A DNA stretch of 16,522 nt from Bacteroidales bacterium UBA4318 (GTDB lineage Bacteria > Bacteroidota > Bacteroidia > Bacteroidales > UBA932), in the NCBI GenBank assembly GCA_002393895.1, contig DGUE01000179.1, forward strand, positions 1-16,522, in the 5' to 3' direction. Of the stretch, positions 15,227-16,522 are shown piece by piece. The notes under the pieces were generated by a model. That model was not told the origin of the DNA and did no database searches. It saw only the letters and a list, made by a program, of their open reading frames with translations. A program made the translations under genes and the position numbers. Numbering within the stretch: position 1 is the first letter of the stretch; every line of letters starts with the position of its first letter.

Positions 15227-16522
15227 TTAGTTAAACATGTATTTGACGCCGATCTGCATATACCAGCAGTTGGCAAGAGTATGAGTGTAGTCCCAGGTGC
15301 TTACGCCCTTGCCCACATTGGTAGAGAACACAGGCACGCCGTCTGCATCGGTACGCTCGTACTTGAACAGTTTGGCGTTTCCGTTGCTGTCGTGAGGAAC
15401 ATCGGTATTCCAGGTCTTGCTGACACCCCACTGGGAGTTGAAGAGGTTGCCGATGTTCTGCACGTCGAGGCTGAGCTGGAGGATGTTCCTCGTGTTGCCG
15501 GCCTTGACGATGAAGTCGTGAGCATAGCGGAAGTCGAAGATATGACGCATAGGCTGGGTGACCGCATAAGCCTCGGCATACTGGCCCTTGTGGCTGCTGA
15601 GATACTCATCCTGCTTTGCGAACTCGACATACTTGTCCATATCTTCCTGAGTTGCGAAACGGAACTGGGAGCCGGCACCTACGCCGATCTCATCATCGTT
15701 AGGGATGTAGATCAGGTCGTATGCGTAGCCGTCGCCGTTGAAGTCGTTGGAATAGAGGTAGCTGTTGCCGCCGTAGCGGAGGCCCTCATAAAGGAGGCTC
15801 CAGTGGTTGTGTGCCTTGTCGGTGTAGCTGATGGAGGCCATCAGACGGTCGGGCAGGTTGTAGCTGGAGTTGTGAAGCACGTTGAAGTTAGGACCATCCA
15901 CCGAAGGGATGTACTGCCATGCAGCGGCAGCGTTGGAACCGGGCATACCGGTGATTTCCTTGCTGACTGTGTGGGTGTATGCGGCAGTGAAGTCCAGGCC
16001 CTTGACAGGCTCTGCGTTGATGGAGATGGTGGCAACGGAACCATAGCCCTTGTTGGTGTTGGTGAGCACAAAGGCGTTGGTCTTGTTGTACTTGTAGGAT
16101 GCAGGATAGATGTGCCTGTTGTCTGCGCCGTTGAAAGTAGGCCAACCGCTGTTGTCCTGATAGATGGCGTAGTTGTCGAGCATCACACCGTTGATGGTCT
16201 TGTTGAAGATGTACTCACCAGTGATGGTGACAGGGAAGCTGACGGGAAGGGTCCAGTCGAAAGCGATGGAAGACTTCCAAACCTGAGGCATCTTGAAGTT
16301 GCGGTCCACGCCTGCGATTTCACTGGGGGCGGGAGCGGTTTCAGGAGTGATGGTCTTGGGATATTTGCTGGCGTTGATGCCATTGAGGGCATCGAGGATA
16401 TCCCAACGGTCAGTAATCATCTTGCCGCCGGGCATCATGGCTGCGAGGGTGGCAGCATCGGTGATCTTGGTGGCGCGGCCCTTCACGATACCTGCATTGG
16501 TAGGCATGTTGGTGAAGAACAC
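15227..16522 (-). CDS. TonB-dependent receptor, Oar-like, C-terminal part (5' end outside window)
   Basis: The frame is open to the right edge, giving 431-432 residues of the outer-membrane barrel and stopping at TAA 15227-15229. A GTG at 16522-16520 is only the window edge, not a plausible start, since no signal peptide, plug or N-terminal domain is present. Recognisable barrel segments are NGDGYAYDLIYIPND with the following FRFATQEDMDKYVEF, DEYLSSHKGQYAEAYA, MRHIFDFRYAHDF and LDVQNIGNLFNSQWG, in the order seen in Oar-like receptors. It ends in aromatic strands (YMQIGVKYMFN). It is followed after 15 bases by the OB-fold lipoprotein gene. No SusD gene lies on the visible side. Cargo unknown. 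Confidence 0.9.
   Translation of the reverse strand: MFFTNMPTNAGIVKGRATKITDAATLAAMMPGGKMITDRWDILDALNGINASKYPKTITPETAPAPSEIAGVDRNFKMPQVWKSSIAFDWTLPVSFPVTITGEYIFNKTINGVMLDNYAIYQDNSGWPTFNGADNRHIYPASYKYNKTNAFVLTNTNKGYGSVATISINAEPVKGLDFTAAYTHTVSKEITGMPGSNAAAAWQYIPSVDGPNFNVLHNSSYNLPDRLMASISYTDKAHNHWSLLYEGLRYGGNSYLYSNDFNGDGYAYDLIYIPNDDEIGVGAGSQFRFATQEDMDKYVEFAKQDEYLSSHKGQYAEAYAVTQPMRHIFDFRYAHDFIVKAGNTRNILQLSLDVQNIGNLFNSQWGVSKTWNTDVPHDSNGNAKLFKYERTDADGVPVFSTNVGKGVSTWDYTHTLANCWYMQIGVKYMFN

Noticed and set aside
16520..16522. GTG as the start codon of the right-hand TonB receptor
   Set aside because: It coincides with the window edge, and the visible protein is only the C-terminal half of a barrel; the gene must continue beyond the window.

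Overview
The window looks like a chromosomal segment from a member of the Bacteroidales, for example a gut Rikenellaceae/Alistipes-like or related lineage; I cannot fix the genus. The pointers are: several surface-lipoprotein signal peptides; BACON-type domains; TonB-dependent receptors with a carboxypeptidase-regulatory-like N-terminal domain; a DUF5689-type protein; no convincing Shine-Dalgarno sequences; and one promoter that fits the Bacteroidota -33 TTTG / -7 TAnnTTTG pattern. Most of the window is fairly GC-rich (36 of 60 bases G+C at 3001-3060). The transposase gene is clearly AT-richer (17 of 60 at 1201-1260).

Layout. Bases 1-690 (+) hold the 3' part of gpmA, the glycolytic phosphoglycerate mutase, followed by an intrinsic terminator. 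Bases about 731-1904 hold a single-gene mobile element: a Y1/HUH REP-associated-type transposase (RAYT) at 889-1806. It is flanked by two related long palindromes and sits between two convergent genes. Everything from 1916 to the right edge is on the minus strand.

Operon 1 reads leftward from a Bacteroidota-type promoter at about 12782-12813. Its genes, in order, are: an 802-residue BACON/OB-fold lipoprotein (12730-10322); a BACON plus NUC1-type DNA/RNA non-specific endonuclease lipoprotein (10318-9134); an exported endonuclease/exonuclease/phosphatase-fold enzyme (9112-8036); a 966-residue TonB-dependent receptor (8039-5139); a DUF5689-like lipoprotein (5134-3941); and an M3 zinc peptidase lipoprotein (3937-1916). 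Gaps are -4 to 21 bases, so this is almost certainly one transcription unit. The gene content suggests surface capture, cleavage and TonB-driven import of extracellular nucleic acid or its fragments. That is an inference from gene content and has not been shown.

Operon 2 lies upstream on the same strand and enters from the right edge: an Oar-like TonB-dependent receptor (16522-15227, 5' end outside the window), then a second BACON/OB-fold lipoprotein (15211-12863) that is a modular paralogue of the operon 1 leader. It ends in a strong intrinsic terminator whose U-tract overlaps the -33 box of the operon 1 promoter. The most interesting items are the nuclease/TonB/OB-lipoprotein locus with no SusD gene, the shuffled and duplicated OB-fold modules in the two large lipoproteins, and the RAYT element with its palindromes.
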